From Ancistrus triradiatus (taxonomy: Eukaryota; Chordata; Actinopteri; Siluriformes; Loricariidae): 64,000 bases of DNA. Where the stretch lies: contig JAJAGP010000873.1 in the NCBI GenBank assembly GCA_025084515.1, positions 166,302-230,301 of the forward strand. Direction: 5' to 3'. The translations under genes and the position numbers were made by a program. The notes under the pieces were generated by a model. That model saw only the letters and a list, made by a program, of their open reading frames with translations, had not been told where the DNA came from and searched no databases. Positions 42,355 through 54,530 of this stretch are shown in pieces. Numbering within the stretch: position 1 is the stretch's first letter; each line of letters opens with the position of its first letter.

Positions 42355-42950
42355 GAGTGCCTTTACATGCACTTAATAATCCGATAAGTGCAGAAAATCA
42401 GATTTTGTCAGTAATCCGATCATGAGTATACATGCACTTGAGTAATCAGATAATGGGAAACCTCTGGGTTTACATGACTCGAGCAATAATTAGATTTGTA
42501 CTTTGCAACCACCTAAGAATCTCATAGTAATATGTGACATAAACTTTCAACTTTAATATTAAATAATCAAATCATTCATTAGTCATTATATACTGCGTTT
42601 CTCTGCCTTTAATACTGTGGCGTGTTTAATTCCAGGGTTGCCAGATCCTGTCAGGTAAAACACTAAAGTCAATGGAAAAAGAGGCCAAACAGAACCAGGT
42701 CTTTAGAAATGCGTGGATCTGGCAACCATGGGGCATGCTCGTGCACATACGCAGTTTGAAAAAAACGATTATAATTGGGTTACTGGTATACATGCTATGA
42801 GTAATTCGATTACTGGCTACAATCCAGCTCTCTTTATCGGATTTCTTAATCTGATTTCTAGATCGGAGAATGCTGTATACATGACAACAATTGGATAACT
42901 GCAGAAATCCGATCATTATCAGATTATTAAGTGCATGTATACTCACTCGC
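42355..42950 (+). mobile_element. MITE with long TIRs (TACATGCACTTAATAATC), copy 1
   Basis: About 595 bp. TACATGCACTTAATAATCCG at 42367 and its inverse (ATTATTAAGTGCATGTATAC) near 42922-42942. The interior also has a smaller inverted pair, GGTTGCCAGATCC (42634) and GATCTGGCAACC (42716). Partial copy at 51673-51990. Confidence 0.75.
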
Positions 42951-44107
42951 TGTTGACCCCATACTTTTGCACACCTTAAGACGTGTTTGCAAAGAGAATG
43001 TGACAAAATGAACACCTGAAACACTCCACTGCTTGTTATTCTCGGTGACAAAATGTCTCAAGTGTTGTGAAATGCAGGAATGGATGTTTATTAACAAATG
43101 ACATGAAGTTGAGCAGACAAAACAGGAAATATATTGGGTTCGCACTGTCCGCAATGAAATAACAGTCAAAGTAAATGTCAAAAACACAGCGTAAACAATA
43201 ATCATTTTAAAAGATGCCCTCACTAAATGGCCTACTTTACCTGCATTCACACTGGTCAGAATGAGTGCTTGATTACTAACATACATGCCTTTACACTAGA
43301 TAAGGATGGACACAAATGATTGACAGCTGAAGAGCAGCCTCGTAATTTACTGCAGGAAACAGAAAATGATAGACTGAGCTTCCTTTCATTTGGCATGAAA
43401 TGATTCAGTGTTCATTTAAACACCAGGTTAAAGGCTGATTAACTGCAGGAACATGAACTCTAGAAGAGGAAAAGATCCCCCTATAAAAGCCTGCCTTTTC
43501 AAAAAACATTTTTTCTAAGGTGGGGGGAGTGACGAATGCCTCAGACAGGCTAGAGCTTGTAGAAGTATACTGCTGAGATGAAGAAGCCTGGTGTCAGAAG
43601 TAAAACTCGACCACAAATAACTTAACCGCACACACAGAGTGTTGGGTTAAAGGTTGACGAGTGATGCCATGGATGGACGGTTCGGTCAGGATGCACATAC
43701 GGAGCACTGCTTGTTGAGAGTCCTGCTCTGAGACATGTTAAACTCCTTTTAGCTGTTTGTAAAACTCCTCTGATCACAGAGTAAGACTAAAATCGCATTA
43801 GAATGCGGGACAGTTTGGACTCCCGCAATGTGATGGATGGCTCCTCGAAGCAACTCTTGCAGTAGATTGATTCGTTGCTTTTTGGTTGGGTGATGGTAGG
43901 AGGAGGGTGAGGGGCCAATTTCACCTGATGAATGATTGAAAGTGGAAGCGAACAAGCAGGTTAGAGATCAAACAAACCTCCAAAGTTATTGCAACTGGAT
44001 GCATCTACTTGATCTAATATTTCTTAAATTAAATTAAATTATAACTGATTATGTCAAGATTGTCTTCTATTGCATTGGCCATATTTACAATAAATAGGTT
44101 TGAACAA
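42951..44107. other. Unannotated stretch
   Basis: No gene or repeat recognised. The frames at 42927-43286 and 43749-43955 (minus) have no identifiable domain. Confidence 0.4.
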
Positions 44108-44500
44108 GTACAGTACTGTGCAAAAGTCTTAGGCCACCATTAGAACTGTTGTTCAAGCAACGACATAATGACCCAAATTGGAATTGTTGCTCCATAATAC
44201 TCCTTTCCACTGATCTTCATTCCAATCTTTGTGAGCTTTAGCATATCTTATCATTTACACCACTTTCCCCTTCCAAAAAGTGCTTTCTTGGCTGTTACTC
44301 GTCCAAAAAGACATTTCTTTTTGCATCCCAATGAAGTTGCCAGATGCTGCGATTGCTCAAGTTTAAGGGGAGTTTTACTAAATGCTTGCAAATTGTAGCT
44401 TATAAAAGCTGTTGGGTTTTTTCAGTTGTTTAATACTGCATCGTTGTACTCTAATAAAGAGACCGAGAAACAATTATATATGGTCATTCCATCACTGATA
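44108..44500 (-). mobile_element. Tc1-derived MITE, family D, copy D2
   Basis: ACAGTACTGTGCAAAAGTCT then TAGGCCACCATTAGAAC. In minus orientation the interior has the same order as D1 (CTTTCC...GAGTATTATGG relic of the VLWSD region). The right end is decayed. Confidence 0.7.
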
Positions 44501-44837
44501 AATTCAAATTTCTTAGATCATTAGCGAAAATGCATCTACTGAGAAGTCAGGCTGGTATAGACTTCATGAATCTGATAATCTATGTTCTCCTAGCATGACT
44601 TCACAATAACCCAAAGAACATTTTGTGAGGACACTGAACACTTGGCTCTCTCTGCCTTCAAGTACCCCCATAAATGCTCAAATTTTCCCATATTTTAACC
44701 CTGATTATTGCATATAAGGAAAAATATCCAGAGAACATAGTGTGCCATGAATGGTGCGCCAGTATATCGTATATTGCTGTTGCTGTGCCAGGGGATGACC
44801 CTCTAACCCGTTTTCTTCCCCATTCAGCAGGTCATAT

Positions 44838-44943
44838 TGCTCATGACTACGTACATAAATGCACCGAGTTGTGATTGGCTCATTAGATATTTGTGTTAAC
44901 AAGCAGTTGCACACCTAATAAAGTGGCCGGGGAAAATATATAG
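44838..44943 (+). mobile_element. Tc1 family J right-end fragment, copy 2
   Basis: GTGATTGGCTCATTAGATAT, GTTAACAAGCAGTTGC and CACCTAATAAAGTGGCCGG, the 3' end of the family whose end is also at 38077. Confidence 0.7.
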
Positions 44944-45898
44944 GCTACAAGTTTTACTATGCTAAACCAGTATTACCAAGAATGTCCTGTAGATGGCAAA
45001 CTATATATGGACGTAGTTTTACATTGACTATGGCATAATCTCATCTAACAGAATCTTAATTGAGAACCATTATGAAGATGGTTTCAGTATGAATTTGCAC
45101 TGTAGTCGTTAAACGCGTTAGTGGTCTAATCTCAGAATCTGCTACATTAGCTTTACAATAGCACATGTTGAGCTTTAAGTACAGTTATAAAAACAGAAAA
45201 AATCATTAAATGAATAACCAAACAAAATCAAAACAAGTTTTCTTCAGAAATATTTACGACTGTAGTCGTCTTTAATAACAAGCTATGGACTATTATGCCA
45301 GCAAATGTAGGGCAACGCAAATATGTACAATTCTTGATCATTTATCAACTGTAACAGTATAAAATAAAATGTGTGTGTAGGGGGATTGCCTGCACATGAC
45401 ACATTCTGTGAGTAAACAAGTCATGTGAGACAGATTAAAGAAAAGACAGATTAGAGGAAAACAGTGACTCTCTATGGACCAATGGATTTACGAAGTTTCT
45501 TTTTGGCGCTGAGAGGCAGACTCAGGCTCCAGCTTTCATCTGCTCCCCTGTACCTTGTTCTAGATAAGTCTATTTCTCCCTTTCATTTTACCCACCAAAC
45601 AATTCCCCTGTCCTGGGGGTAGTGTGGGGGTTGAATTCGGCCAGGTTACGTCCCGGGAGAGCAAATTTAACATTAGACACTCCTCCAGAGCTTCACCCGT
45701 GAGAAAGCCGGAAATTCATTTAGATCCCATCTTAGTCAATGACCCGAGCCAACACAAACAGAGAATGAAAGTGTGTTTGCATTGTGTGTGCACATGCCAT
45801 GACAAAAATTGGCATCAAATCGAAAATATGTTGTCCTTAGCCAATGTTTTCAAATGCTCAAAACCACACGATTTAAAGTTTAAAGATGCAGCATTCTT
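44944..45898. other. Unannotated stretch
   Basis: No recognised gene. A plus-strand frame at 45624-45944 (106 codons) has no domain and runs into a SINE. Confidence 0.4.
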
Positions 45899-46015
45899 TC
45901 ATTTATTTGCAGCATTTATTCAGAGTGACTCACCACTGAGCTGAGCAATTAAAGTTTAAAGGCTTGCCAAAGCTCCCAACGGTGGCAGTGCAGGGATTTA
46001 CCTTCCAAACAGTTT
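45899..46015 (-). mobile_element. V-SINE, minus orientation, degenerate
   Basis: GCAGCATTTATTCAGAGTGA, GGCTTGCCAAAGCTCCCAAC, GGTGGCAGTGCAGGG, with no clear box A. Confidence 0.6.
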
Positions 46016-46039
46016 TCTATCTTAACCAGAGACCAAGAT

Positions 46040-46470
46040 TAGGGCTGCAACAAGCCACTGTTTTCACAGTCGTATAAACTATCGATTACTGAACCGAATA
46101 TGAATCACTCAATTGTAAACCAAATAACTCTTATACAGATATCAGCCTAAGTTCAGCTTGAGGTGTGTTCAAATTCGGCAAACACTTGTGGCAAACTTGT
46201 CCTCCATGAACAGTTGATTTAGAATTATTTTGAGTAAACCTTCTATTTCAGCAGTAACCCTTCCTCTGTATGTACGTTTTCCTATGTTCTCTGAACTTGA
46301 ACACACCTGCAGAGTTAAGATATTGATGTGGTGTTTAAAATTGTACACGTTATTTGGAACTTTGTCAATAATAGCTACTTGTGTCTCCGGTGCAACGGCA
46401 TTAACGATTCAAGAGAACATGTTACATCATACCATGAAGTTGGACAGTTTTTTAAAATAAGCTAGTACAA
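46040..46470 (+). mobile_element. hAT-like fragment (TAGGGCTGCAAC end)
   Basis: TAGGGCTGCAACAAGCCACT, the same terminus as the hAT element at 52220, followed by ATCGATTACTG. The right end is not found, so the extent is a guess. Confidence 0.5.
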
Positions 46471-46699
46471 CTAACTTACCGCCACAAATTGTCTTCATTG
46501 AGTGAGCCGATGTTGCTCTTCAGATGCTCCAATGGAAGATGTGCTCCACTGCCAACTAAGGTTGGATTTACAAATATTACAACTGACAACCTTATTTGTT
46601 GGAGTTATGCGTGAAATGCTCCCTCACGTTTGAGGATATCATTAAGTCTCCAGTAAGTGGTAATGTCAAAACATTCCTAATTAGAGCAAGAAATGCTCT

Positions 46700-46872
46700 A
46701 ACAAACACACACACACACACACACAATAACCAAACATACCTTGGGAATGTGGAAGGGAACTAGTGTACCCGGAGAAAACCACATGGGAAGAACATGAGTC
46801 TGGGCCAGGAATCAAACCAGGAATCTCTGTATCTGTGAGGCCACCCTTGACAAAAACGCAGTCCCAGGACAA
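46700..46872 (-). mobile_element. SINE3-like fragment with CA repeat
   Basis: (CA)n at 46703-46724, then reversed SINE pieces: GTACCCGGAGAAAACC, TGGGAAGAACATGAGTCTGG, GGAATCAAACCAGGAATC (box B) and GAGGCCACCCTTG. Confidence 0.6.
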
Positions 46873-47009
46873 AATTAGTGACCTTACGTATTTAAGGTGG
46901 TAGTAACTTCAGGCTCCTGCAGATGGCGCTGTATGAGGATGACCGGGCTGTAAATACCTGCTGGGGGTGTGTGATGGGATTCAAAGACTGAGAAGAGGCG
47001 GTACAGTGC

Positions 47010-47115
47010 AGCAAATGTCTCTCTCAATGCTCCTCATTCAAGGAGTGACTGCATTTGGGTGTGCCAAAGGACATAGTGTGAAGGAAGTAGCTGAATTAGT
47101 AGGTGTATCAAAGCA
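47010..47115 (+). pseudogene. Helix-turn-helix transposase fragment, copy K2
   Basis: Plus strand reads GVTAFGCAKGHSVKEVAELV then GVSKHM, homologous to K1 (31160-31375). Upstream both copies share a GAAGAGG(C/T)(G/A)GT(A/G)CAGTGCAG stretch. Confidence 0.55.
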
Positions 47116-48239
47116 TATGAGCATATGTTTCATTTAAATGTTCATCAACTTTCCCAAGAAGTGCGCTTACTATTAGTGAGAACCCAGATTCTGTCCTTCC
47201 ATCAGTATAAGTTGCTGACTGTCAGACATACACTACAGATACAGTTCTAAAATATTAAGTTCACATTTTGGACCTAAAACCACGACAACGACATTTTACA
47301 CTTGACATACGGTACTTGCTGTCCCACCACATTGAGAATAAAAGACATCATCTTCCCTTTGCCTTACAGCAATTCTAACTCAGGCTTCAAGTTTCCATTC
47401 TCTGATCCATTCCTCTAATCTTTTAGCAGTATCATAAAGGAGCATGTACTCCGTTATCATTGTTTCTTGGCATGTGAGACCTGAAGTGCTTCTCAGGCCC
47501 CATAAAGGCAGCGAATCGCTCGCCCGGGGTAACGCTCTCAGCATGTGCGTGGCACTTTCATGAAAAAGGGAGTGGATATTGTCAAGCTGAAGTCACGCCA
47601 CATAAGAGCCCATAAGGCAGCAGCAGGATTCGCTGTCATTGCCACCTCAACGGCGACAGGAGGACTAAAACTGAGCCCGGGGGCCAAAACTCAATGAGAC
47701 TTCTTAATCCTGGAGTTAAAACGCTGGCCTCAAGGACAAGCTGTTGCAACACATGGTAATCACTTTGAGTTGGTAAATATTTTAAAAGTAGGTAAGCTAA
47801 TCGATGAATCTCATTACAGCTGGCAGAGCAAATCTGGATACTGCGGTCTTGGGCTTAAACCACAGGCTACCTGCTTTCATAAGGTAACACATTTGTGGGG
47901 AACAAACTTGACATATTTCCATATTTAATGCACGAATATGAAACCATGAAACTACATTTGAAGTTTGGATGCCTTTCCACTAGAATTTATTAGGGCTGTC
48001 ATGGTTAATGCATTCATAGCTTGTCTTACAGGCTGTATTCCAAATGGCCCCTTATTCACTACTCCCTACATACTATATAGCACATTATCAGCAAGTAGCA
48101 AATGATTTGAGACACTTCCTCATACGTTTTTTTCGTATATACGTGCTGTTCCAGAATGCAATTCATGATGTGTCTCAAACACACTAATGTCACTTAGTCA
48201 CTTGGTGGCACAACATGGCACCAAGCCATGTAGCATTAC
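47116..48239. other. Low-repeat stretch with a GC-rich patch
   Basis: 47500-47720 is GC-richer and non-repetitive, a candidate conserved non-coding element. At 47993 a hAT-like TTAGGGCTGTCATGG end occurs without a partner. Confidence 0.4.
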
Positions 48240-48360
48240 ATATGACACCTTATGGCCCCAGCATTGCAAAGCTGCCACTCTTGGGCCCCTGAACAACTTT
48301 AAGCCTCAATTTTTAGAAGGTCCAAGTAGTACTGTACTAAATGCTGTACATATAGCATAC
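48240..48360 (+). mobile_element. V-SINE fragment
   Basis: AGCTGCCACTCTTGGGCCCC, GAACAACTTTAAGCC, then a tail relic ACTAAATGCTGTACATA. Confidence 0.6.
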
Positions 48361-49309
48361 TACTAACACTTTCCAAAAGACTCTTTTAAAAACCAATTCA
48401 AAGTAGTTCATATTCAGTCCACCTTAAGAGATTTCAATGGATCTACCCCTTATGAAAGAACTCATGGAGAGAAACAGAAGGTGAGAGTAGCACTAGCATG
48501 AAGTGACTGCTCTGCTTAACTACATCCCGTCTTTAATCTTTGATGGAAAGGAATGTGAGCTCAGGTAAACGCTCCTCCCAGAATGGGAAAAAAGCCTACC
48601 TGAGGCAAGAAGCGACTGCACACACAATACCTCAGCAGGACAAGCCCAGGCGTGGGCTTCACCATCGTCTGCACAATGTTTCCCCTCATTCACAGCTAAC
48701 CGGGGGCCATAAAGTAAGACCCAGACACAAAAGTATGAACGAGTGATCCCACTTCTACCTCACAGACTTCTCCACTCTGGTTGTCTCTGCTTACCAAAGA
48801 CTTGTGGCACGCTGAATATTTCAGATACTCAGTGACATGAATTAGAGAGAAGCAAAGCCCCTGTAATAATACCAACAAAAGCGAGTCTTGAAAAATCTTT
48901 TATCTTGGCAGTTAGGAATTTTGAAGGGGTTTTTATGGGTGTGTTTGTGCATTTTATATTGTTATAGGTTTCTTGCAGAGTCCTTGTGCTCTGGGGAGGC
49001 ACTATATGAGTGTAAATGAAACAAGCTCATTTTGAGATCGTTAGTTGTACTGGTATGTGCAGTTTAATTTCATTTTTGTTGTTATTAGAAGGTTAAGTGC
49101 AAGTTCCCTTTAAATAATACATCACTGTTCACCTTACCACTTTGGAATCACTTCATGGGTGGACACAGAGGTACACCTTGGTCCATCACACCATGGTGTT
49201 CCATTAACACACTGACTACCTGATATGGAATTAAAACCCTGGCCCTCAGAAACCCTTAAGCCCTCAGGAAAGTTCCTTGTTCCTGCTATACTGCTATACT
49301 ATTTACAGC
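48361..49309. other. Unannotated stretch
   Basis: No gene or clear repeat. 49145-49265 may be SINE debris (GGAATTAAAACCCTGGCC). Confidence 0.4.
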
Positions 49310-49311
49310 AT

Positions 49312-49855
49312 TTAATGTGTACTGTGCAAAGGTCCACCATTAGATTTGCTGTTTAGCAATGGTATAATGACCATATATGACATACTGTAGATGACTGGGA
49401 CCAAAATTTTCAAACTTGGATAAGTCACTCCAGAGTACTCTTTTCTGGTGAACTTCATTCCAATCATTGTGAACTTTGTGAGCATATCTTAGCTTTTTCA
49501 TTCTGTTCCCCTTCAGAAAAAAGTGCTTTCTCGGGTGCTACCCTTCCGAAATGACCATTCCTGATCAAACGTCTTTGGACTGTAGAAAGGTTAAGTTGGT
49601 ATTACCAGATGCTGCTATTGTTCAAGTGTAAGGAGAGAAAACACTAAATATTTGCCACTATAGCCTGTTTTTTCAGATTTTCTCTTTATTTAAAAAAAAT
49701 AATAATAATACTGCATGCAAACGTCCTATATTTTCTGGTTGTATTCTTATAAAGAGACTGATCATTAAAAGCTTATATAGCCATTACACCATTGCTGAAA
49801 CAATGCCATATCTAATCAAATACTGAGAGTCTTAAGACTTTTGCACAGTACTGCA
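49312..49855 (-). mobile_element. Tc1-derived MITE, family D, copy D3
   Basis: Both ends visible: GTACTGTGCAAAGGTCCACC at the left, CTTAAGACTTTTGCACAGTA at the right. The interior in minus order keeps the CCAGAGTACTCTTTTC (VLWSD-region) relic and the AAAAAGTGCTTTCTCGGG part. Confidence 0.8.
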
Positions 49856-50098
49856 CATGATCATGCCAGGTATATAATCATTTTCAATACAGATTTCTGT
49901 GAGATGGTGTTTTGTAACATTATCGATCCTCCTTACTTAACAGTTAAGCAGACACTGTGGGTGGAAGCCATGCTTGAAAACTTTACTCATGGGTCCAGGT
50001 TGCTTGCTCCTTATACTATGCATTTCATGCAGTAGTCTTTGACAGGTTTTATTAAGGCTGACTCAAAGGAACTCTACCTATTTTATGGTTACTTACAC

Positions 50099-50270
50099 TA
50101 CATTTCGCCACCTGGCAGGCTGTCTAATCCAGAGTGACTTACAGCTTGTACAATTGTGGGTTAAGGGGTTTGCTTAACATAACATTGGGTGGTTTAGTGT
50201 CCGTTTGTCAGTGCTGGACCTTCTGGTCTGTCATCCAGTACTTTAACTGGTGCACCACCACAGTCCACAC
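50099..50270 (-). mobile_element. V-SINE, minus orientation
   Basis: CTAATCCAGAGTGACTTACA, AATTGTGGGTTAAGGGG, CAGTGCTGGACCTTCTGG and box A relic GGTGCACCACCACAGTCC. Confidence 0.75.
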
Positions 50271-50385
50271 AACATACAAATGTGGCTGTTCTTTGAGGAC
50301 AGTTACTAACTACTTTGTTAGTTTCTATTTAAAAGAGCGAGGACTGAGCACTGTTCCTCTTTGCTGATAGCATTCATTTTTTTTC

Positions 50386-50535
50386 TTTTAATATCTAGGG
50401 CCAATCCCAAATTGAGCAAGCCCAGGGCGACAGTTGCAAGGAAAAACTCCCTAAACATTATGAGGAAGAAACCTTGGTAGGACCAAGACTCAAAAATGGG
50501 GACCCATTCTCCTTGGGTGGCTTGGATGATAAATG
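50386..50535 (-). mobile_element. Fish retroposon tail repeat, copy T4
   Basis: CCAATCCCAAATTGAGCAAG, GGAAAAACTCCCTAAAC, AGGAAGAAACCTTGG and AATGGGGACCCATTCTCC. The 3' (AAATAAA) end is missing. Confidence 0.7.
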
Positions 50536-51672
50536 TAAGAATGAAACTAATTGATCTAGTCAAATAAGCCTTATGGCAGCGTATGTTTTATATACGGCAT
50601 TACTTTTAAAACCGTTCTCTTTAAAAGATTAAATAAATTGCCTCACGTTGCTTTGAAATCTTGCATATCAAAGGGTAAATCATCAGGCCTGTCGTACAGC
50701 CACTCCATGCTGTTATTTGGTAGTCCCCCTAACCGAAGTCACCTGCTCAGCTGTGTTATGGCTAGGTTTCAGTCACTTCAAAAGACGAGCTCCTTTTTGA
50801 TGTGATGTTTTCTGTTATTGTGTCCTGCACCTATATTTGGTGTCAGGGAGAGTCACGGGAACGGCTTTCACCTCAAGCCGAGTTTCGGATGTGCCATGAT
50901 CAGTTTTTTATCCTTTTCTCTCTCATCTGTTTACATCCTGTTATTTATTAAGCCACTGCCTGTGGCTGAGCAGAAGGAGATTCTAAACACGCTTGCATTC
51001 ACCTCAGATCCTGCCGTCTGTAGTAAAGCTGGGATAATTACAGTTTAGCCCCTTCTCTTAACTAATGCATTTCACTGCAGCCAGACTTGAGCTATGGGAG
51101 GATGGAAATTAGTCCATAAGCACCTTCCCATCTGCACTGTTCACCATAAAACAGTAAGGTCTCAGGGTGATACTGATATTATAGCATAGGATTCCCGTAA
51201 AGAACCTGGCTGGATTACAGACTGGGATGCAGGCACCAGCTGTTAGTCTTGTGCTGTTCGTTGAGGTCGGAGATTTTTCTCCCACGTCAACAGTCCTATC
51301 CATTATACTGGCATTTCAGAGGAGGACTTGGAGAGGAAAGGCTGAAGGTGAGTTAAATCACCAGCTGATGCAGGTCAGCGTACGACCCTGCATTCCTAAT
51401 CATGCCGACACACGCAGTAACAGTGCAAACATTCATTACCCCTGTATACAAGTAAAAAAGTCTATTAGATGAATGATATTTACAGACTGATCCATGGTGA
51501 AAGGTAAAACTTGCCCCAGGTTTATAGTAATGATGATCTGTGAGGCTCTGCTGCAGCAGAACCTTAGAATATAGTCGATTTAAGTGCTTATTACAGACTT
51601 GAACTGCGAACCAGAGCAGGGATGCCATATTTTATTGCAATTTTAGTAGCTGGTACAACACAGACTACCAAT
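50536..51672. other. Low-repeat stretch
   Basis: About 1.1 kb without a recognised transposon or exon. Confidence 0.4.
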
Positions 51673-51990
51673 TTTAATATTAAATGATTGAATTCTTCAT
51701 TTTCTTGAGTATATACTGCGTTTCAGAGTCTCCACAATGTGGAGCCATTCAGCGGGTGCAGCGTTTCATTCCAGGGTTACCAGATCTCGTGAAGGAATCC
51801 CACACCAGGTCTAGATAAATAAACCCAAAAGAAGTGAAATATCAAAAATTAAACGGATCTGGCAACCGTGTTTGTTTCACTGACAAAACCGACAGAAATC
51901 AGGTAACTGGTATATATGCTATGAGAAATCTGATTACTGAACTAAAATCCAGCTCTCTTTATAGGATTACTTAATCTTATTTATGGGTAC
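51673..51990 (+). mobile_element. Long-TIR MITE, partial copy 2
   Basis: Colinear with 42554-42860: TTAATATTAAATGATTG, TATATACTGCGTTTC, CCAGGGTTACCAGATC, GGATCTGGCAACCGTG, AAATCCAGCTCTCTTTATAG. Neither terminal inverted repeat is present. Confidence 0.75.
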
Positions 51991-52219
51991 TGAATATTTC
52001 AATCGATTGAAATCACACGCAAACGTCTTGTGAAAAAGGTCACACTTTAGTTCCCTTTAGTTTAGGTCACAGGTTAGTTTATTTCCCTAAAACATAGAAA
52101 ATAAGTAACTTGCATTTCTTGCAAACAGAAGACATTTTAAATAATGCCATGTGAAAAATAAATAACTTGTAAACAAATATTTTAAATATTGCCATGTGCT
52201 ATTTTAACGAGGTGTCCGT

Positions 52220-53495
52220 TAGGGCTGCAACAACAAATCGATAAAACCGATAATAATCGATTATTAAAAGCGTTGACAACGAATTTCATTATCGATTCGT
52301 TGTGTTGCATGATTTGTGTGTCCCCTGCCTTATCATATCCGCTTACGTTACTTGCGGCACTTGCGGTCAGCGCTGGAAAAAAAAACACGAGCGATTGAAC
52401 GGAGCGAGGCAGAGCCGGCGCGGACGCGGAATCTTCAAAATAAGTTAGCGTTAAGGCCATGTCCACACGTACACGGGGATTTTCTAAAACGGGGGTTTTC
52501 AAATTCGTTCATAAAAAACATGGCGTCCACACAAGCACTGTTTAAACAAAAAACTTCGTCCGCATGAAAACGCAAAAACGCACACAGTCGCTGTCAAGAG
52601 CAGAGCCAAACCAGCAGTCCTGTATGCCGGCGAAGCAGCTCACTCAGCGACAACAGTGACGTCCTATGCATACAAACATTTTCTCGCCATTCTTCTTCAA
52701 CAACCACTTCGTTTTGAAAGCTGTCCCACCAACGAGAGGTCCGACCGGGTCTCGTCCCAAACCGGCGACGCTGGGGGGCGGGAACTGCTTCGTGGGTGTG
52801 ATGGATATAGTAGTGACCTCCGTAGCGCATTCTGACGCCTCTGTTCTTCAGTGTAATGAAAAGGTAATAATTGTAAATGTATGTGTAGATTTGTAACAAG
52901 TTCGGTCAGCAGTGTTACAGCTGGCACTATTTTGGCTACGTCCGCTATTGCACAAAATCGCCTCATGTAAACAAAGGAGATAACGGCGCACAAAGTGACG
53001 TTACAAGCAAGAAACTCCGTTTTTCCCAGTCCACACGACAACGCTGAAAACGGAAAAAAAAGTTTCTGAAAATATTCACCCTGGAAGGAGTTTCGAAAAA
53101 AAAAAAAAGTCCGTTTTCAGTGACCTAAAACGTCGTTTTCGTGTGGACGAACGGTCAAAACGCATAGAAAAAGCTACGTTTTTAAAAATACCCGTGTTCG
53201 TGTGGACAGGGCCATAGTCTCTTAACAAGAGAGCCAGCTTTAGCCAGGAACATGTTGACATGATAACATTTTTGGATTGCAATGCAAAGTTCCTAAAGAA
53301 AAAGGGAGTGAATGAGTTTGTATGTAGTGTTTGCATCAGAGATGCACTTATTTTTCTTTATTATTTAATTTGTTATTTTAATTTATTAATGAATTTAATT
53401 TATTATTACTCATTTATTGTAAGAACTTATTTGCTCTGTTATTTAATGTTATATTTCTGAATGAACGATTAAAATAATCGTTAGTTGCAGCCCTA
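52220..53495 (+). mobile_element. hAT non-autonomous element with perfect 8-bp duplication
   Basis: 1276 bp between two copies of GTGTCCGT (52212-52219, 53496-53503). Ends TAGGGCTGCAACAACAAATC and (inverse) TAGGGCTGCAACTAACGATT. Contains a second MITE at 52455-53213. No hAT transposase frame seen. Confidence 0.92.
52455..53213 (+). mobile_element. MITE with GGCCATGTCCACACG ends, nested
   Basis: Left end GGCCATGTCCACACGTACAC; right end inverted GGCCCTGTCCACACGAACAC. Repeated motifs include AAAACG and TTTTCGTGTGGAC. About 760 bp, CpG-rich, non-coding. The target duplication is not obvious: TTAA stands at the left flank only. Confidence 0.8.
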
Positions 53496-53503
53496 GTGTC
53501 CGT

Positions 53504-54119
53504 AGCTATGGGGGCCATATCCTTTGCATTACAGTAGGAAATGGCATTCATTATTCCTTTGCATCTTCTTGAATCCTTTTCAGAGTAGTGTGTTGTGTAG
53601 TGTTTGTAAATGCTCGTGTAATTGACAGCTGCTTTGTGGAGGCACTTGTTGCTGAGTGCTTGTCAGTCTTTCTCTTTTTTTGAGCCATACACTGTTTATA
53701 TTCGGTAACCCTTAACATGACTGTGCTCCAAGTGTTTTACATCTGTCTTCTTTTTGTTCCGTGTCATCTTTTCTAAAGCCAAAATGTGTCCACACAACTG
53801 GCACAGCACAATGAGGTGGCATGTTTTAAGGGGATGCATAAATGCACACACTGGGGAAAGTATTAACAAAATTTTTAAAAGGTATTAAAAGAATTGAAAT
53901 TACACTGAAATAACAGACATGGGCATCAATTCATTTTCAATTAATTGTCCAGCCCTAGATATAGAAGACATTTTTTATTACAGAAAGATGTGTGTGCGTG
54001 CCTAGTCTTCCTATACTTGCGAGGACAAAATGTTAGAGATTAAGGTTAGGGTTAGATGTAGGTGTAGCATTAACTAGCTTCAGTAACCATTAGGTGCTAT
54101 TGCACCAAACAGTTGGGAG
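53504..54119. other. Stretch with a hAT end and short TTAGGG-like words
   Basis: AATTGTCCAGCCCTAG near 53940-53957 is a hAT right end without a partner. GGTTAGGGTTAGATGTAGG occurs at 54043. Confidence 0.45.
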
Positions 54120-54530
54120 GTAGTACCCCCCACAGAGCTCCCCTGAGAACTACATTCATTCTAGGGCTTTTCTGGTATGGCGCTTAGACGACTCAAAATA
54201 CGTTGTACCTCCTCCAGCACATACAGCATCCGCAAAGCCTAGACTTCATTGTCAGTCCATCTGTCTGGGTTTTGTCATTTAAAAACAGTGGTTGAGCCCA
54301 AAACTGGCACTTGAGTCTGGACCAATCACTATACACTTGCGTCACTATGTCTGGATCAATCAATCACTGCATATTTACATCACTCAGGGTTCCTATCCAC
54401 TGTGAATAGGACCTAATATGAGGTAGGAGCTGAGGGAGTCCCTATACATGGCATTCTAAGAATACGCAAGAAAGAGGGCACAGTTCTAGGAACTATGAAA
54501 AAGCTCCTCCGGTGCGAAAGCATCTGTTAT
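54120..54530 (-). mobile_element. MITE of the GGTGCTTTCACACC type, copy 2
   Basis: Reversed relative to 1754-2076: CAGAGCTCCCCTGAGAACTA, ATACATGGCATTCTAAGAA, GAGGGCACAGTTCTAGGAAC, CGGTGCGAAAGCATC. One end is decayed. Confidence 0.65.

Noticed and set aside
42626..43051. 141-codon minus-strand frame
   Set aside because: It overlaps the long-TIR MITE and its flank, with no domain or splice support.
43749..43955. 68-codon minus-strand frame near 43.8 kb
   Set aside because: No splice sites, domain or family recognised.
47460..47720. Possible host exon in the GC-rich patch
   Set aside because: Minus-strand frames look open only briefly and no acceptor-donor pair fits; kept as a possible conserved non-coding patch.
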